Both the position numbers and the translations under genes were made by a program. This document shows, one piece after another, positions 26,211 through 40,130 of a stretch of 64,000 bases of DNA (the stretch's first letter is position 1; each line of letters starts with the position of its first letter). The DNA lies in the NCBI GenBank assembly GCA_027186245.1, contig CP114481.1:45973501-46037500 (forward strand), given 5' to 3'. Under the pieces are notes generated by a model that saw nothing but the letters and a program-made list of their open reading frames with translations, searched no databases and had not been told where the DNA came from. The DNA is from Coriaria nepalensis (taxonomy: Eukaryota; Streptophyta; Magnoliopsida; Cucurbitales; Coriariaceae).

Positions 26211-28999
26211 AGTCATTTCATGTCAATATCTTATTTCAAAGCAAGTCGAACGAAGTCTATTTTGGCACTTCAAACATAACTTTTGTGCACAACTTGCAAA
26301 TGATCAATGCCAAGAATGTGTGCATTAGTTTAACCTTAAAATCATTTCAATGAGTCATTTCAACTCAATATCTTATTTCAAAGCAAGTCGAACGAAGTCT
26401 ATTTTTGCACTTCAAACAAAAGTTTTGTGCATAACTTGGAAATGATCAATGCCATGAATGTGTGCATTAGTTTAACCTTAAAATCATTTCAATGAGTCAT
26501 TTCAAGTCAATATCTTATTTAAAAGCAAGTCAAACAAATTCTATTTTGGCACTCCAAACACAAGTTTTGTGCATAACTTGCAAATGATCAGTGCAAGGAA
26601 AGTGTGCATTCGTTTAACCTTAAAAACATTTCAATCAATCATTTCAAGTCAATATCTTATTTCAAAGAAAGTCGAACGAATTCTATTTTCGCACTTCAAA
26701 CAAAAGTTTTGTGCATAACTTGCAATTGATCAATGCAAGGAAAGTGTGCATTCGTTTAACCTTAAAATCATTTGAATGAGTCATTCTAAGTCAATAACTT
26801 ATTTCAGTGCAATTCGAACGAATTCTATTTTTTTACTACAAACACAAATTTTGTGCATAACTTGCAAATGATCAATGCAAGGAAAGTGTGCATTCGTTTA
26901 ACCTTAAAATCATTTCAATGAGTCATTTCAAGTCAATAACTTATTTCAAAGCAATTCGAACGAATTCTATTCTTTCACTACAAACACAACTTTTGTGCAT
27001 AACTTGCAAATGATCAATGCAAGGAAAGTGTGCATTAGTCTAACCTTAAAATCATTTCAATGAGTCGTTTCAGGTCAATAACTTATTTCAAAGCAAGTCG
27101 AACGAATTCTATTTTCGCACTTCAAACAAAAATTTGTGCATAACTTGGAAATGATCAATGCTAGGAATGTGTGCATTAGTTTAACCTTAAAATCATTTCA
27201 ATGAGTCATTTCAAGTCAATATCTTATTTCAAAGCAAGTCGAACGAATTCTATTGTGGCACTCCAAACACAAGTTTTGTGCATAACTTGGAAATGATCAG
27301 TGCAAGGAAAGTGTGCATTCGTTTAACCTTAAAATCATTTCAATGAGTCATTTCAAGTCAATATCTTATTTCAAAGCAAGTCGAACGAAGTCTATTTTGG
27401 CACTTCAAACATAACTTTTGTGCATAACTTGCAAATGATCAATGCCAAGAATGTGTGCATTAGTTTAACCTTAAAATCATTTCAATGAGTCATGTCAACT
27501 CAATATATTATTTCAAAGCAAGTCGAACGAAGTCTATTTTCGCACTTCAAACAAATGTTTTGTGCATAACTTGGAAATGATCAATGCCATGAATGTGTGC
27601 ATTAGTTTAACCTTAAAATCATTTCAATGAGTCATTTCAACTCAATATCTTATTTCAAAGCAAGTCGAACGAATTCTATTTTTTCACTACAAACACAACT
27701 TTTGTGCATAACTTGCAAATGATCAATGCAACGAAAGTGTGCATTAGTCTAACCTTAAAATCATTTCAATGAGTCATTTCAAGTCAATAACTTATTTCAA
27801 AGCAATTCGAATGAATTCTATTTTTTCACCACAAACACAACTTTTGTGCATAACTTGCAAATGATCAATGCAAGGAAAGTGTGCATTAGTTTAACCTTAA
27901 AATCTTTTCAATGACTCATTTTAGGTCAATAACTTATTTCGAAGCAAGTCGAACGAATTCTATTTTCGCACTTCTAACAAAAATTTGTGCATAACTTGGA
28001 AATGATCAATGCCAGGAATGTGTGCATTAGTTTAACCTTAAAATCATTTCAATGAGTCATTTCAACTCAATATCTTATTTCAAAGCAAGTCGAACGAATT
28101 CTATTTTCTCACTCCAAACACAAGTTTTGTGCATAACTTGCAAATGATCAATGCAAGGAAAGTGTGCATTAGTTTAACCTTAAAATCATTTCAATCAGTC
28201 ATTTCAAGTCAATATCTTATTTCAAAGCAAGTCGAACGAATTCTATTTTCGCACTTCAAACAAAGGTTTTGTGCATAACTTGCAATTGATCAATGCAAGG
28301 AAAGTGTGCATTAGTTTAACCTTAAAATCATTTCAATGAGTCATTTCAAGTCAATAACTTATTTCGAAGCAAGTCGAACGAATTCTATTTTTTCACTACA
28401 AACACAACTTTTGTGCATAACTTGCAAATGATCAATGCAAGGAAAGTGTGCATTAGTCTAACCTTAAAATCTTTTCAATGAGCCATTTTAGGTCAATAAC
28501 TTATTTCGAAGCAAGTCGAACGAATTCTATTTTCGCACTTCAAACAAAAATTTGTGCATAACTTGGAAATGATCAATGCCAGGAATGTGTGCATTAGTTT
28601 AACCTTAAAATCATTTCAATGAGTCATTTCAACTCAATATCTTATTTCAAAGCAAGTCGAACGAATTCTATTTTCGCACTCCAAACACAAGTTTTGTGCA
28701 TAACTTGCAAATGATCAATGCAAGGAAAGTGTGCATTAGTTTAACCTTAAAATCATTTCAATCAGTCATTTCAAGTCAATATCTTATTTCAAAGCAAGTC
28801 GAACGAATTCTATTTTCGCACTTCAAACAAAGGTTTTGTGCATAACTTGGAAATGATCAATGCCAAGAATTTGTGCATTAGTTTAACCTTAAAATCATTT
28901 CAATGAGTCATTTCTAGTCAATATCTTATTTCAAAGCAAGTCGAACGAATTCTATTTTGGCACTCCAAACACAAGTTTTGTGCATTACTTGCAAATGAT

Positions 29000-30300
29000 C
29001 AATGCAAGGAAAGTGTGCATTCGTTTAACCTTAAAATCATTTCAATGAGTCATTTCAAGTCAATAACTTATTTCAAAGCAAGTCGAACGCATTCTATTTT
29101 TGCACTACAAACACAAGTTTTGTGCATAACTTGCAAATGATCAATGCAACGAAAGTGTGCATTCGTTTAACCTTAAAATCATTTCAATGAGTCATTTCAA
29201 CTCAATATCTTCTTTCAAAGCAATTGGAACGAATTCTATTTTTGGACTACAAACATAAGTTTTGTGCACAACTTGCAAATGATCAATGCAAGGAAAGTGT
29301 GCATTCGTTTAACCTTAAAATCATTTCAATGAGTCATTTCAACTCAATATCTTCTTTCAAAGCAAGTCGAACGCATTCTATTTTTGCACTACAAACACAA
29401 GTTTTGTGCATAACTTGCAAATGATCAATGCAGGGAAAGTGTGCATTCGTTTAACCTTAAAATCATTTCAATGAGTCATTTCAAGTCAATAACTTATTTC
29501 AAAGCAAGTCGAACGCATTCTGTTTTTGCACTACAAACACAAGTTTTGTGCATAACTTACAAATGATCAATGCAATGAAAGTGTGGATTCGTTTAACCTT
29601 AAAATCATTTCAATGAGTCAGTCCAAGTCCATAACTTATTTCGAAGCAAGTCGAACGCATTCTATTTTTGCACTACAAACACAAGTTTTGTGCATAACTT
29701 GCAAATGATCAATGCAAGGAAAGTGTGCATTCGTTTAACCTTAAAATCATTTCAATGAGTCATTTCAATTCAATATCTTCTTTCAAAGCAATTCGAACGA
29801 ATTCTATTTTTTCACTACAAACACAACTTTTGTGCATAACTTGCAAATGATCAATGCAGGGAAAGTGTGCATTCGTTTAACCTTAAAATCATTTCAATGA
29901 GTCAGTCCAAGTCAATAACTTATTTCGAAGCAAGTGGAAAAAATTTTATTTTTGCACTACAAACACAAGTTTTGTGCATGACTTGCAAATGATCTAGGCA
30001 AGGAAAGTGTGCATTCGTTTAACCTTAAAATCATTTCAATGAGTCAGTCCAAGTCAATAACTTATTTCAAAGCAAGTGGAACGAATTCATTTTTGCACTA
30101 CAAACACAAGTTTTGTGCATAACTTGCAAATGATCATTGCAAGGAAAGTGTGCATTCGTTTAACCTTAAAATCATTTCAATTAGTCGTTTCAAGTCAATA
30201 TCTTCTTTCGAAGCAATTCGAACGAATTCTATTTTTTCACTACAAACACAACTTTTGTGCATAACTTGCAAATGATCAATGCAGGGAAAGTGTGCATTCG
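29000..30300 (+). repeat. Zone IV-type island inside 55-mer copy 1
   Basis: CTTCTTTC (first seen near 29,211), AACGCATTC and GTCAGTCC appear here, though zones I and II lack them and they otherwise belong to zones IV and V. About nine monomers long, it was carried along when the block was duplicated. Confidence 0.75.
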
Positions 30301-30974
30301 TTTAACCTTAAAAACATTTCAATCAATCATTTCAAGTCAATATCTTATTTCAAAGAAAGTCGAACGAATTCTATTTTCGCACTTCAAACAAAAGTTTTGT
30401 GCATAACTTGCAATTGATCAATGCAAGGAAAGTGTGCATTCGTTTAACCTTAAAATCATTTGAATGAGTCATTCTAAGTCAATAACTTATTTCAGTGCAA
30501 TTCGAACGAATTCTATTTTTTTACTACAAACACAAATTTTGTGCATAACTTGCAAATGATCAATGCAAGGAAAGTGTGCATTCGTTTAACCTTAAAATCA
30601 TTTCAATGAGTCATTTCAAGTCAATAACTTATTTCAAAGCAATTCGAACGAATTCTATTCTTTCACTACAAACACAACTTTTGTGCATAACTTGCAAATG
30701 ATCAATGCAAGGAAAGTGTGCATTAGTCTAACCTTAAAATCATTTCAATGAGTCGTTTCAGGTCAATAACTTATTTCAAAGCAAGTCGAACGAATTCTAT
30801 TTTCGCACTTCAAACAAAAATTTGTGCATAACTTGGAAATGATCAATGCTAGGAATGTGTGCATTAGTTTAACCTTAAAATCATTTCAATGAGTCATTTC
30901 AAGTCAATATCTTATTTCAAAGCAAGTCGAACGAATTCTATTGTGGCACTCCAAACACAAGTTTTGTGCATAAC

Positions 30975-31135
30975 TTGCAATTGATCAATGCAAGGAAAGT
31001 GTGCATTAGTTTAACCTTAAAATCATTTCAATGAGTCATTTCAAGTCAATAACTTATTTCGAAGCAAGTCGAACGAATTCTATTCTCGCACTTCAAACAA
31101 AAGTTTTGTGCATAACTTGCAATTGATCAATGCAA
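30975..31135 (+). repeat. Junction between 55-mer copies
   Basis: About one monomer, with CTTGCAATTG and CTATTCTCGCAC, resembling 23,603-23,750 and not the end of copy 1. The path jumps back within the block, which marks the crossover that created the duplication. Confidence 0.65.
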
Positions 31136-33995
31136 GGAAAGTGTGCATTAGTTTAACATTAAGATCATTTCAATGAGTCATTTCAGGTCAATAACTTATT
31201 TCGAAGCAAGTCGAACGAATTCTATTTTCGCACTTCAAACAAAAATTTGTGCATAACGTGGAAATGATCAATGCCAGGAATGTGTGCATTAGTTTAACCT
31301 TAAAATCATTTCAATGAGTCATTTCATGTCAATATCTTATTTCAAAGCAAGTCGAACGAATTCTATTTTGGCACTTCAAACAAAAGTTTTGTGCATAACT
31401 TGCAATTGATCAATGCAAGGAAAGTGTGCATTAGTTTAACCTTAAAATCATTTCAATGAGTCATTTCAAGTCAATAACTTATTTCGAAGCAAGTCGAACG
31501 AATTCTATTCTCGCACTTCAAACAAAAGTTTTGTGCATAACTTGCAATTGATCAATGCAAGGAAAGTGTGCATTAGTTTAACCTTAAAATCATTTCAATG
31601 AGTCATTTCAAGTCAATATCTTATTTCGAAGCAAGTTGAACGAATTCTATTTTCGCACTTCAAACAAAAATTTGTGCATAACTTGGAAATGATCAATGCC
31701 AGGAATGTGTGCATTAGTTTAACCTTAAAATCATTTCAATGAGTCATTTCAAGTCAATATCTTATTTCGAAGCAAGTCGAACGAATTCTATTGTGGCACT
31801 CCAAACACAAGTTTTGTGCATAACTTGCAAATGATCAGTGCAAGGAAAGTGTGCATTCGTTTAACCTTAAAATCATTTCACTGAGTCATTTCAAGTCAAT
31901 AACTTATTTCGAAGCAAGTCGAACGAATTCTATTTTCGCACTTCAAACAAAAGTTTTGTGCATAACTTGCAATTGATCAATGTAAGGAAAGTGTGCATTC
32001 GTTTAACCTTAAAATCATTTGAATGAGTCATTCCAAGTCAATAACTTATTTCAGTGCAATTCGAACGACTTCTATTTTTTCACTACAAACACAAATTTTG
32101 TGCATAACTTGCAAATGATCAATGCAAGGAAAGTGTGCATTCGTTTAACCTTAAAATCATTTCAATGAGTCATTTCAAGTCAATAACTTATTTCAAAGCA
32201 ATTCGAACGAATTCTATTTTTTCACTACAAACACAACTTTTGTGCATAACTTGCAAATGATCAATGCAAGGAAAGTGTGCATTAGTTTAACTTTAAAATC
32301 ATTTCAATGAGTCATTTCAAGTCAATAACTTATTTCGAAGCAAGTCGATCGAATTCTATTTTCACACTTCAAACAAAAGTTTTGTGCATAACTTGGGAAT
32401 GATCAATGCCAGGAATGTGTGCATTAGTTTAACCTTAAAATCATTTCAATGAGTCATTTCAAGTCAATATCTTATTTCAAAGCAAGTCGAACGAATTCTA
32501 TTTTCGCACTTCAAACAAAAATTTGTGCATAACTTGGAAATGATCAATGCCAGGAATGTGTGCATTAGTTTAACCTTAAAATCATTTCAATGAGTCATTT
32601 CAAGTCAATATCTTATTTCAAAGCAAGTCGAACGAATTCTATTGTGGCACTCCAAACACAAGTTTTGTGCATAACTTGCAAATGATCAGTGCAAGGAAAG
32701 TGTGCATTCGTTTAACCTTAAAATCATTTCAATGAGTCATTTCAAGTCAATATCTTATTTCAAAGTAAGTCGAACGAAGTCTATTTTGGCACTTCAAACA
32801 TAACTTTTGTGCATAACTTGCAAATGATCAATGCCAAGAATGTGTGCATTAGTTTAACCTTAAAATCATTTCAATGAGTCATTTCAACTCAATATCTTAT
32901 TTCAAAGCAAGTCGAAAGAATTCTATTTTCGCACTTCAAACAAAAATTTGTGCATAACTTGGAAATGATCAATGCCAGGAATGTGTGCATTAGTTTAACC
33001 TTAAAATCATTTCATTGAGTCATTTCAAGTCAATATCTTATTTCAAAGCAAGTCGAACGAAGTCTATTTTGGCACTTCAAACATAACTTTTGTGCATAAC
33101 TTGCAAATGATCAATTCCAAGAATGTGTGCATTAGTTTAACCTTAAAATCATTTCAATGAGTCATTTCAACTCAATATCTTATTTCAAAGCAAGTCGAAC
33201 GAAGTCTTTTTTCGCACTTCAAATAAAAGTTTTGTGCATAACTTGGAAATGATCAGTGCCATGAATGTGTGCATTAGTTTAACCTTAAAATCATTTCAAT
33301 GAGTCATTTCAAGTCAATATCTTATTTAAAAGCAAGTCGAACAAATTCTATTTTGGCACTCCAAACACAAGTTGTGTGCATAACTTGCAAATGATCAGTG
33401 CAAGGAAAGTGTGCATTCGTTTAACCTTAAAATCATTTCAATCAGTCATTTCAAGTCAATATCTTATTTCAAAGAAAGTCGAACGAATTCTATTTTCGCA
33501 TTTCAAACAAAAGTTTTGTGCATAACTTGCAATTGATCAATGCAAGGAAAGTGTGCATTCGTTTAACCTTAAAATCATTTGAATGAGTCATTCCAAGTCA
33601 ATAACTTATTTCAGTGCAATTCGAACAAATTCTATTTTTTCACTACAAACACAAATTTTGTGCATAACTTGCAAATGATCAATGCAAGGAAAGTGTGCAT
33701 TAGTTTAACCTTAAAATCATTTCAATGAGTCATTTCAGGTCAATAACTTATTTCGAAGCAAGTCGAACGAATTCTATTTTCCCACTTCAAACAAAAATTT
33801 GTGCATAACTTGGAAATGATCAATGCCAGGAATGTGTTCATTAGTTTAACATTAAAATCATTTCAATGAGTCATTTCAAGTCAATATCTTATTTCAAAGC
33901 AAGTCGAACGAATTCTATTTGGGCACTCCAAACACAAGTTTTGTGCATAACTTGCAAATGATCAGTGCAAGGAAAGTGTGCATTCGTTTAACCTT

Positions 33996-34005
33996 AAATG
34001 CAATG
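33996..34005 (+). repeat. Monomer with 5-bp deletion, second copy
   Basis: Same TTAAATGCAATG lesion, exactly 7,795 bp after the first. It is the largest single length change I found in any monomer of the window. Confidence 0.9.
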
Positions 34006-36799
34006 AGTCATTTCATGTCAATATCTTATTTCAAAGCAAGTCGAACGAAGTCTATTTTGGCACTTCAAACATAACTTTTGTGCACAACTTGCAAATGATC
34101 AATGCCAAGAATGTGTGCATTAGTTTAACCTTAAAATCATTTCAATGAGTCATTTCAACTCAATATCTTATTTCAAAGCAAGTCGAACGAAGTCTATTTT
34201 TGCACTTCAAACAAAAGTTTTGTGCATAACTTGGAAATGATCAATGCCATGAATGTGTGCATTAGTTTAACCTTAAAATCATTTCAATGAGTCATTTCAA
34301 GTCAATATCTTATTTAAAAGCAAGTCAAACAAATTCTATTTTGGCACTCCAAACACAAGTTTTGTGCATAACTTGCAAATGATCAGTGCAAGGAAAGTGT
34401 GCATTCGTTTAACCTTAAAAACATTTCAATCAATCATTTCAAGTCAATATCTTATTTCAAAGAAAGTCGAACGAATTCTATTTTCGCACTTCAAACAAAA
34501 GTTTTGTGCATAACTTGCAATTGATCAATGCAAGGAAAGTGTGCATTCGTTTAACCTTAAAATCATTTGAATGAGTCATTCTAAGTCAATAACTTATTTC
34601 AGTGCAATTCGAACGAATTCTATTTTTTTACTACAAACACAAATTTTGTGCATAACTTGCAAATGATCAATGCAAGGAAAGTGTGCATTCGTTTAACCTT
34701 AAAATCATTTCAATGAGTCATTTCAAGTCAATAACTTATTTCAAAGCAATTCGAACGAATTCTATTCTTTCACTACAAACACAACTTTTGTGCATAACTT
34801 GCAAATGATCAATGCAAGGAAAGTGTGCATTAGTCTAACCTTAAAATCATTTCAATGAGTCGTTTCAGGTCAATAACTTATTTCAAAGCAAGTCGAACGA
34901 ATTCTATTTTCGCACTTCAAACAAAAATTTGTGCATAACTTGGAAATGATCAATGCTAGGAATGTGTGCATTAGTTTAACCTTAAAATCATTTCAATGAG
35001 TCATTTCAAGTCAATATCTTATTTCAAAGCAAGTCGAACGAATTCTATTGTGGCACTCCAAACACAAGTTTTGTGCATAACTTGGAAATGATCAGTGCAA
35101 GGAAAGTGTGCATTCGTTTAACCTTAAAATCATTTCAATGAGTCATTTCAAGTCAATATCTTATTTCAAAGCAAGTCGAACGAAGTCTATTTTGGCACTT
35201 CAAACATAACTTTTGTGCATAACTTGCAAATGATCAATGCCAAGAATGTGTGCATTAGTTTAACCTTAAAATCATTTCAATGAGTCATGTCAACTCAATA
35301 TATTATTTCAAAGCAAGTCGAACGAAGTCTATTTTCGCACTTCAAACAAATGTTTTGTGCATAACTTGGAAATGATCAATGCCATGAATGTGTGCATTAG
35401 TTTAACCTTAAAATCATTTCAATGAGTCATTTCAACTCAATATCTTATTTCAAAGCAAGTCGAACGAATTCTATTTTTTCACTACAAACACAACTTTTGT
35501 GCATAACTTGCAAATGATCAATGCAACGAAAGTGTGCATTAGTCTAACCTTAAAATCATTTCAATGAGTCATTTCAAGTCAATAACTTATTTCAAAGCAA
35601 TTCGAATGAATTCTATTTTTTCACTACAAACACAACTTTTGTGCATAACTTGCAAATGATCAATGCAAGGAAAGTGTGCATTAGTTTAACCTTAAAATCT
35701 TTTCAATGACTCATTTTAGGTCAATAACTTATTTCGAAGCAAGTCGAACGAATTCTATTTTCGCACTTCTAACAAAAATTTGTGCATAACTTGGAAATGA
35801 TCAATGCCAGGAATGTGTGCATTAGTTTAACCTTAAAATCATTTCAATGAGTCATTTCAACTCAATATCTTATTTCAAAGCAAGTCGAACGAATTCTATT
35901 TTCTCACTCCAAACACAAGTTTTGTGCATAACTTGCAAATGATCAATGCAAGGAAAGTGTGCATTAGTTTAACCTTAAAATCATTTCAATCAGTCATTTC
36001 AAGTCAATATCTTATTTCAAAGCAAGTCGAACGAATTCTATTTTCGCACTTCAAACAAAGGTTTTGTGCATAACTTGCAATTGATCAATGCAAGGAAAGT
36101 GTGCATTAGTTTAACCTTAAAATCATTTCAATGAGTCATTTCAAGTCAATAACTTATTTCGAAGCAAGTCGAACGAATTCTATTTTTTCACTACAAACAC
36201 AACTTTTGTGCATAACTTGCAAATGATCAATGCAAGGAAAGTGTGCATTAGTCTAACCTTAAAATCTTTTCAATGAGCCATTTTAGGTCAATAACTTATT
36301 TCGAAGCAAGTCGAACGAATTCTATTTTCGCACTTCAAACAAAAATTTGTGCATAACTTGGAAATGATCAATGCCAGGAATGTGTGCATTAGTTTAACCT
36401 TAAAATCATTTCAATGAGTCATTTCAACTCAATATCTTATTTCAAAGCAAGTCGAACGAATTCTATTTTCGCACTCCAAACACAAGTTTTGTGCATAACT
36501 TGCAAATGATCAATGCAAGGAAAGTGTGCATTAGTTTAACCTTAAAATCATTTCAATCAGTCATTTCAAGTCAATATCTTATTTCAAAGCAAGTCGAACG
36601 AATTCTATTTTCGCACTTCAAACAAAGGTTTTGTGCATAACTTGGAAATGATCAATGCCAAGAATTTGTGCATTAGTTTAACCTTAAAATCATTTCAATG
36701 AGTCATTTCTAGTCAATATCTTATTTCAAAGCAAGTCGAACGAATTCTATTTTGGCACTCCAAACACAAGTTTTGTGCATTACTTGCAAATGATCAATG

Positions 36800-38090
36800 C
36801 AAGGAAAGTGTGCATTCGTTTAACCTTAAAATCATTTCAATGAGTCATTTCAAGTCAATAACTTATTTCAAAGCAAGTCGAACGCATTCTATTTTTGCAC
36901 TACAAACACAAGTTTTGTGCATAACTTGCAAATGATCAATGCAACGAAAGTGTGCATTCGTTTAACCTTAAAATCATTTCAATGAGTCATTTCAACTCAA
37001 TATCTTCTTTCAAAGCAATTGGAACGAATTCTATTTTTGGACTACAAACATAAGTTTTGTGCACAACTTGCAAATGATCAATGCAAGGAAAGTGTGCATT
37101 CGTTTAACCTTAAAATCATTTCAATGAGTCATTTCAACTCAATATCTTCTTTCAAAGCAAGTCGAACGCATTCTATTTTTGCACTACAAACACAAGTTTT
37201 GTGCATAACTTGCAAATGATCAATGCAGGGAAAGTGTGCATTCGTTTAACCTTAAAATCATTTCAATGAGTCATTTCAAGTCAATAACTTATTTCAAAGC
37301 AAGTCGAACGCATTCTGTTTTTGCACTACAAACACAAGTTTTGTGCATAACTTACAAATGATCAATGCAATGAAAGTGTGGATTCGTTTAACCTTAAAAT
37401 CATTTCAATGAGTCAGTCCAAGTCCATAACTTATTTCGAAGCAAGTCGAACGCATTCTATTTTTGCACTACAAACACAAGTTTTGTGCATAACTTGCAAA
37501 TGATCAATGCAAGGAAAGTGTGCATTCGTTTAACCTTAAAATCATTTCAATGAGTCATTTCAATTCAATATCTTCTTTCAAAGCAATTCGAACGAATTCT
37601 ATTTTTTCACTACAAACACAACTTTTGTGCATAACTTGCAAATGATCAATGCAGGGAAAGTGTGCATTCGTTTAACCTTAAAATCATTTCAATGAGTCAG
37701 TCCAAGTCAATAACTTATTTCGAAGCAAGTGGAAAAAATTTTATTTTTGCACTACAAACACAAGTTTTGTGCATGACTTGCAAATGATCTAGGCAAGGAA
37801 AGTGTGCATTCGTTTAACCTTAAAATCATTTCAATGAGTCAGTCCAAGTCAATAACTTATTTCAAAGCAAGTGGAACGAATTCATTTTTGCACTACAAAC
37901 ACAAGTTTTGTGCATAACTTGCAAATGATCATTGCAAGGAAAGTGTGCATTCGTTTAACCTTAAAATCATTTCAATTAGTCGTTTCAAGTCAATATCTTC
38001 TTTCGAAGCAATTCGAACGAATTCTATTTTTTCACTACAAACACAACTTTTGTGCATAACTTGCAAATGATCAATGCAGGGAAAGTGTGC
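36800..38090 (+). repeat. Zone IV-type island inside 55-mer copy 2
   Basis: Copy of the island at +7,795 bp, including GTGGAAAAAATTTTATTT near 37,731 and the GAATTCATTTTTG short monomer near 37,882. Confidence 0.75.
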
Positions 38091-39890
38091 ATTCGTTTAA
38101 CCTTAAAAACATTTCAATCAATCATTTCAAGTCAATATCTTATTTCAAAGAAAGTCGAACGAATTCTATTTTCGCACTTCAAACAAAAGTTTTGTGCATA
38201 ACTTGCAATTGATCAATGCAAGGAAAGTGTGCATTCGTTTAACCTTAAAATCATTTGAATGAGTCATTCTAAGTCAATAACTTATTTCAGTGCAATTCGA
38301 ACGAATTCTATTTTTTTACTACAAACACAAATTTTGTGCATAACTTGCAAATGATCAATGCAAGGAAAGTGTGCATTCGTTTAACCTTAAAATCATTTCA
38401 ATGAGTCATTTCAAGTCAATAACTTATTTCAAAGCAATTCGAACGAATTCTATTCTTTCACTACAAACACAACTTTTGTGCATAACTTGCAAATGATCAA
38501 TGCAAGGAAAGTGTGCATTAGTCTAACCTTAAAATCATTTCAATGAGTCGTTTCAGGTCAATAACTTATTTCAAAGCAAGTCGAACGAATTCTATTTTCG
38601 CACTTCAAACAAAAATTTGTGCATAACTTGGAAATGATCAATGCTAGGAATGTGTGCATTAGTTTAACCTTAAAATCATTTCAATGAGTCATTTCAAGTC
38701 AATATCTTATTTCAAAGCAAGTCGAACGAATTCTATTGTGGCACTCCAAACACAAGTTTTGTGCATAACTTGGAAATGATCAGTGCAAGGAAAGTGTGCA
38801 TTCGTTTAACCTTAAAATCATTTCAATGAGTCATTTCAAGTCAATATCTTATTTCAAAGCAAGTCGAACGAAGTCTATTTTGGCACTTCAAACATAACTT
38901 TTGTGCATAACTTGCAAATGATCAATGCCAAGAATGTGTGCATTAGTTTAACCTTAAAATCATTTCAATGAGTCATGTCAACTCAATATATTATTTCAAA
39001 GCAAGTCGAACGAAGTCTATTTTCGCACTTCAAACAAATGTTTTGTGCATAACTTGGAAATGATCAATGCCATGAATGTGTGCATTAGTTTAACCTTAAA
39101 ATCATTTCAATGAGTCATTTCAACTCAATATCTTATTTCAAAGCAAGTCGAACGAATTCTATTTTTTCACTACAAACACAACTTTTGTGCATAACTTGCA
39201 AATGATCAATGCAACGAAAGTGTGCATTAGTCTAACCTTAAAATCATTTCAATGAGTCATTTCAAGTCAATAACTTATTTCAAAGCAATTCGAATGAATT
39301 CTATTTTTTCACTACAAACACAACTTTTGTGCATAACTTGCAAATGATCAATGCAAGGAAAGTGTGCATTAGTTTAACCTTAAAATCTTTTCAATGACTC
39401 ATTTTAGGTCAATAACTTATTTCGAAGCAAGTCGAACGAATTCTATTTTCGCACTTCAAACAAAAATTTGTGCATAACTTGGAAATGATCAATGCCAGGA
39501 ATGTGTGCATTAGTTTAACCTTAAAATCATTTCAATGAGTCATTTCAACTCAATATCTTATTTCAAAGCAAGTCGAACGAATTCTATTTTCGCACTCCAA
39601 ACACAAGTTTTGTGCATAACTTGCAAATGATCAGTGCAAGGAAAGTGTGCATTAGTTTAACCTTAAAATCATTTCAATCAGTCATTTCAAGTCAATATCT
39701 TATTTCAAAGCAAGTCGAACGAATTCTATTTTCGCACTTCAAACAAAGGTTTTGTGCATAACTTGCAATTGATCAATGCAAGGAAAGTGTGCATTAGTTT
39801 AACCTTAAAATCATTTCAATGAGTCATTTCAAGTCAATAACTTATTTCGAAGCAAGTCGAACGAATTCTATTTTTTCACTACAAACACAA
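38090..39890 (+). repeat. Partial third copy of the zone III block
   Basis: TTAAAAACATTTCAATC at 38,109 matches 34,421 (3,688 bp, 26 monomers) and 26,626. It follows the block for about 1.8 kb with a few own bases, such as TCGCACTCC near 39,590 where the other copies have TCTCACTCC, and CTTCAAAC where they have CTTCTAAC. Confidence 0.8.
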
Positions 39891-40130
39891 CTTTTGTGCA
39901 TAACTTGCAAATGATCAATGCAGGGAAAGTGTGCATTCGTTTAACCTTAAAATCATTTCAATGAGTCAGTCCAAGTCAATAACTTATTTCGAAGCAAGTG
40001 GAAAAAATTTTATTTTTGCACTACAAACACAAGTTTTGTGCATGACTTGCAAATGATCTAGGCAAGGAAAGTGTGCATTCGTTTAACCTTAAAATCATTT
40101 CAATGAGTCAGTCCAAGTCAATAACTTATT
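39890..40130 (+). repeat. Chimeric junction into zone IV
   Basis: The third copy switches at GCAGGGAAAG to sequence matching 37,640-37,870, carrying GGAAAAAATTTTATTT (40,001; earlier at about 29,938 and 37,732). It then departs at AGTCGAACGAATTC where the others have AGTGGAACGAATTCATT. Confidence 0.7.

Larger units (their letters stand above)
23327..30975 (+). repeat. 55-mer block, copy 1 (offset 7,795 bp)
   Basis: Left break: CTTGCAAATG here against CTTGCAATTG before copy 2; the ACATTAAGATC marker follows in both (23,364 and 31,159). Right break: GTGCATAACTTGCAATTG near 30,975 against CTTGGAAATG near 38,770. The offset is 15 bp short of 55 x 142 (7,810). Length variants account for it exactly: nine AAAAATTTGTGC monomers (-1 each), one GAATTCATTTTTG monomer near 30,087 (-1) and one TTAAATGCAATG monomer near 26,201 (-5). 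Confidence 0.88.
31135..38770 (+). repeat. 55-mer block, copy 2 (offset 7,795 bp)
   Basis: Near-identical to copy 1, including the ACATTAAGATC (31,159) and TTAAATGCAATG (33,996) markers. One difference seen is TTTTCACTACAAAC near 35,625 against TTTTCACCACAAAC near 27,830. Shared one-base and five-base length variants show common descent, not independent assembly from similar monomers. Confidence 0.88.
22250..40130 (+). repeat. Zone III: 55-monomer duplicated field
   Basis: Dominated by CGAAGTCTATTTTGGCAC, CTTCAAACATAAC and CAAAAATTTGTGC monomers. The last are one base shorter than 142 bp. The main structure is a direct duplication with a 7,795 bp offset, plus a partial third copy from about 38,090. 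Inside the unit, an 18-mer offset (22,861 to 25,413, 2,552 bp) and a 26-mer offset (26,626 to 30,314, 3,688 bp) show nested older duplications. Confidence 0.85.

Noticed and set aside
29224..29424. 66-codon open frame, identical at 37019-37219
   Set aside because: Both lie in the 7,795 bp duplication and read straight through satellite monomers; not a gene.
30076..30264. 62-codon open frame, identical at 37871-38059
   Set aside because: Depends on the 1-bp-short GAATTCATTTTTG monomer and is copied by the 7,795 bp duplication; not a gene.
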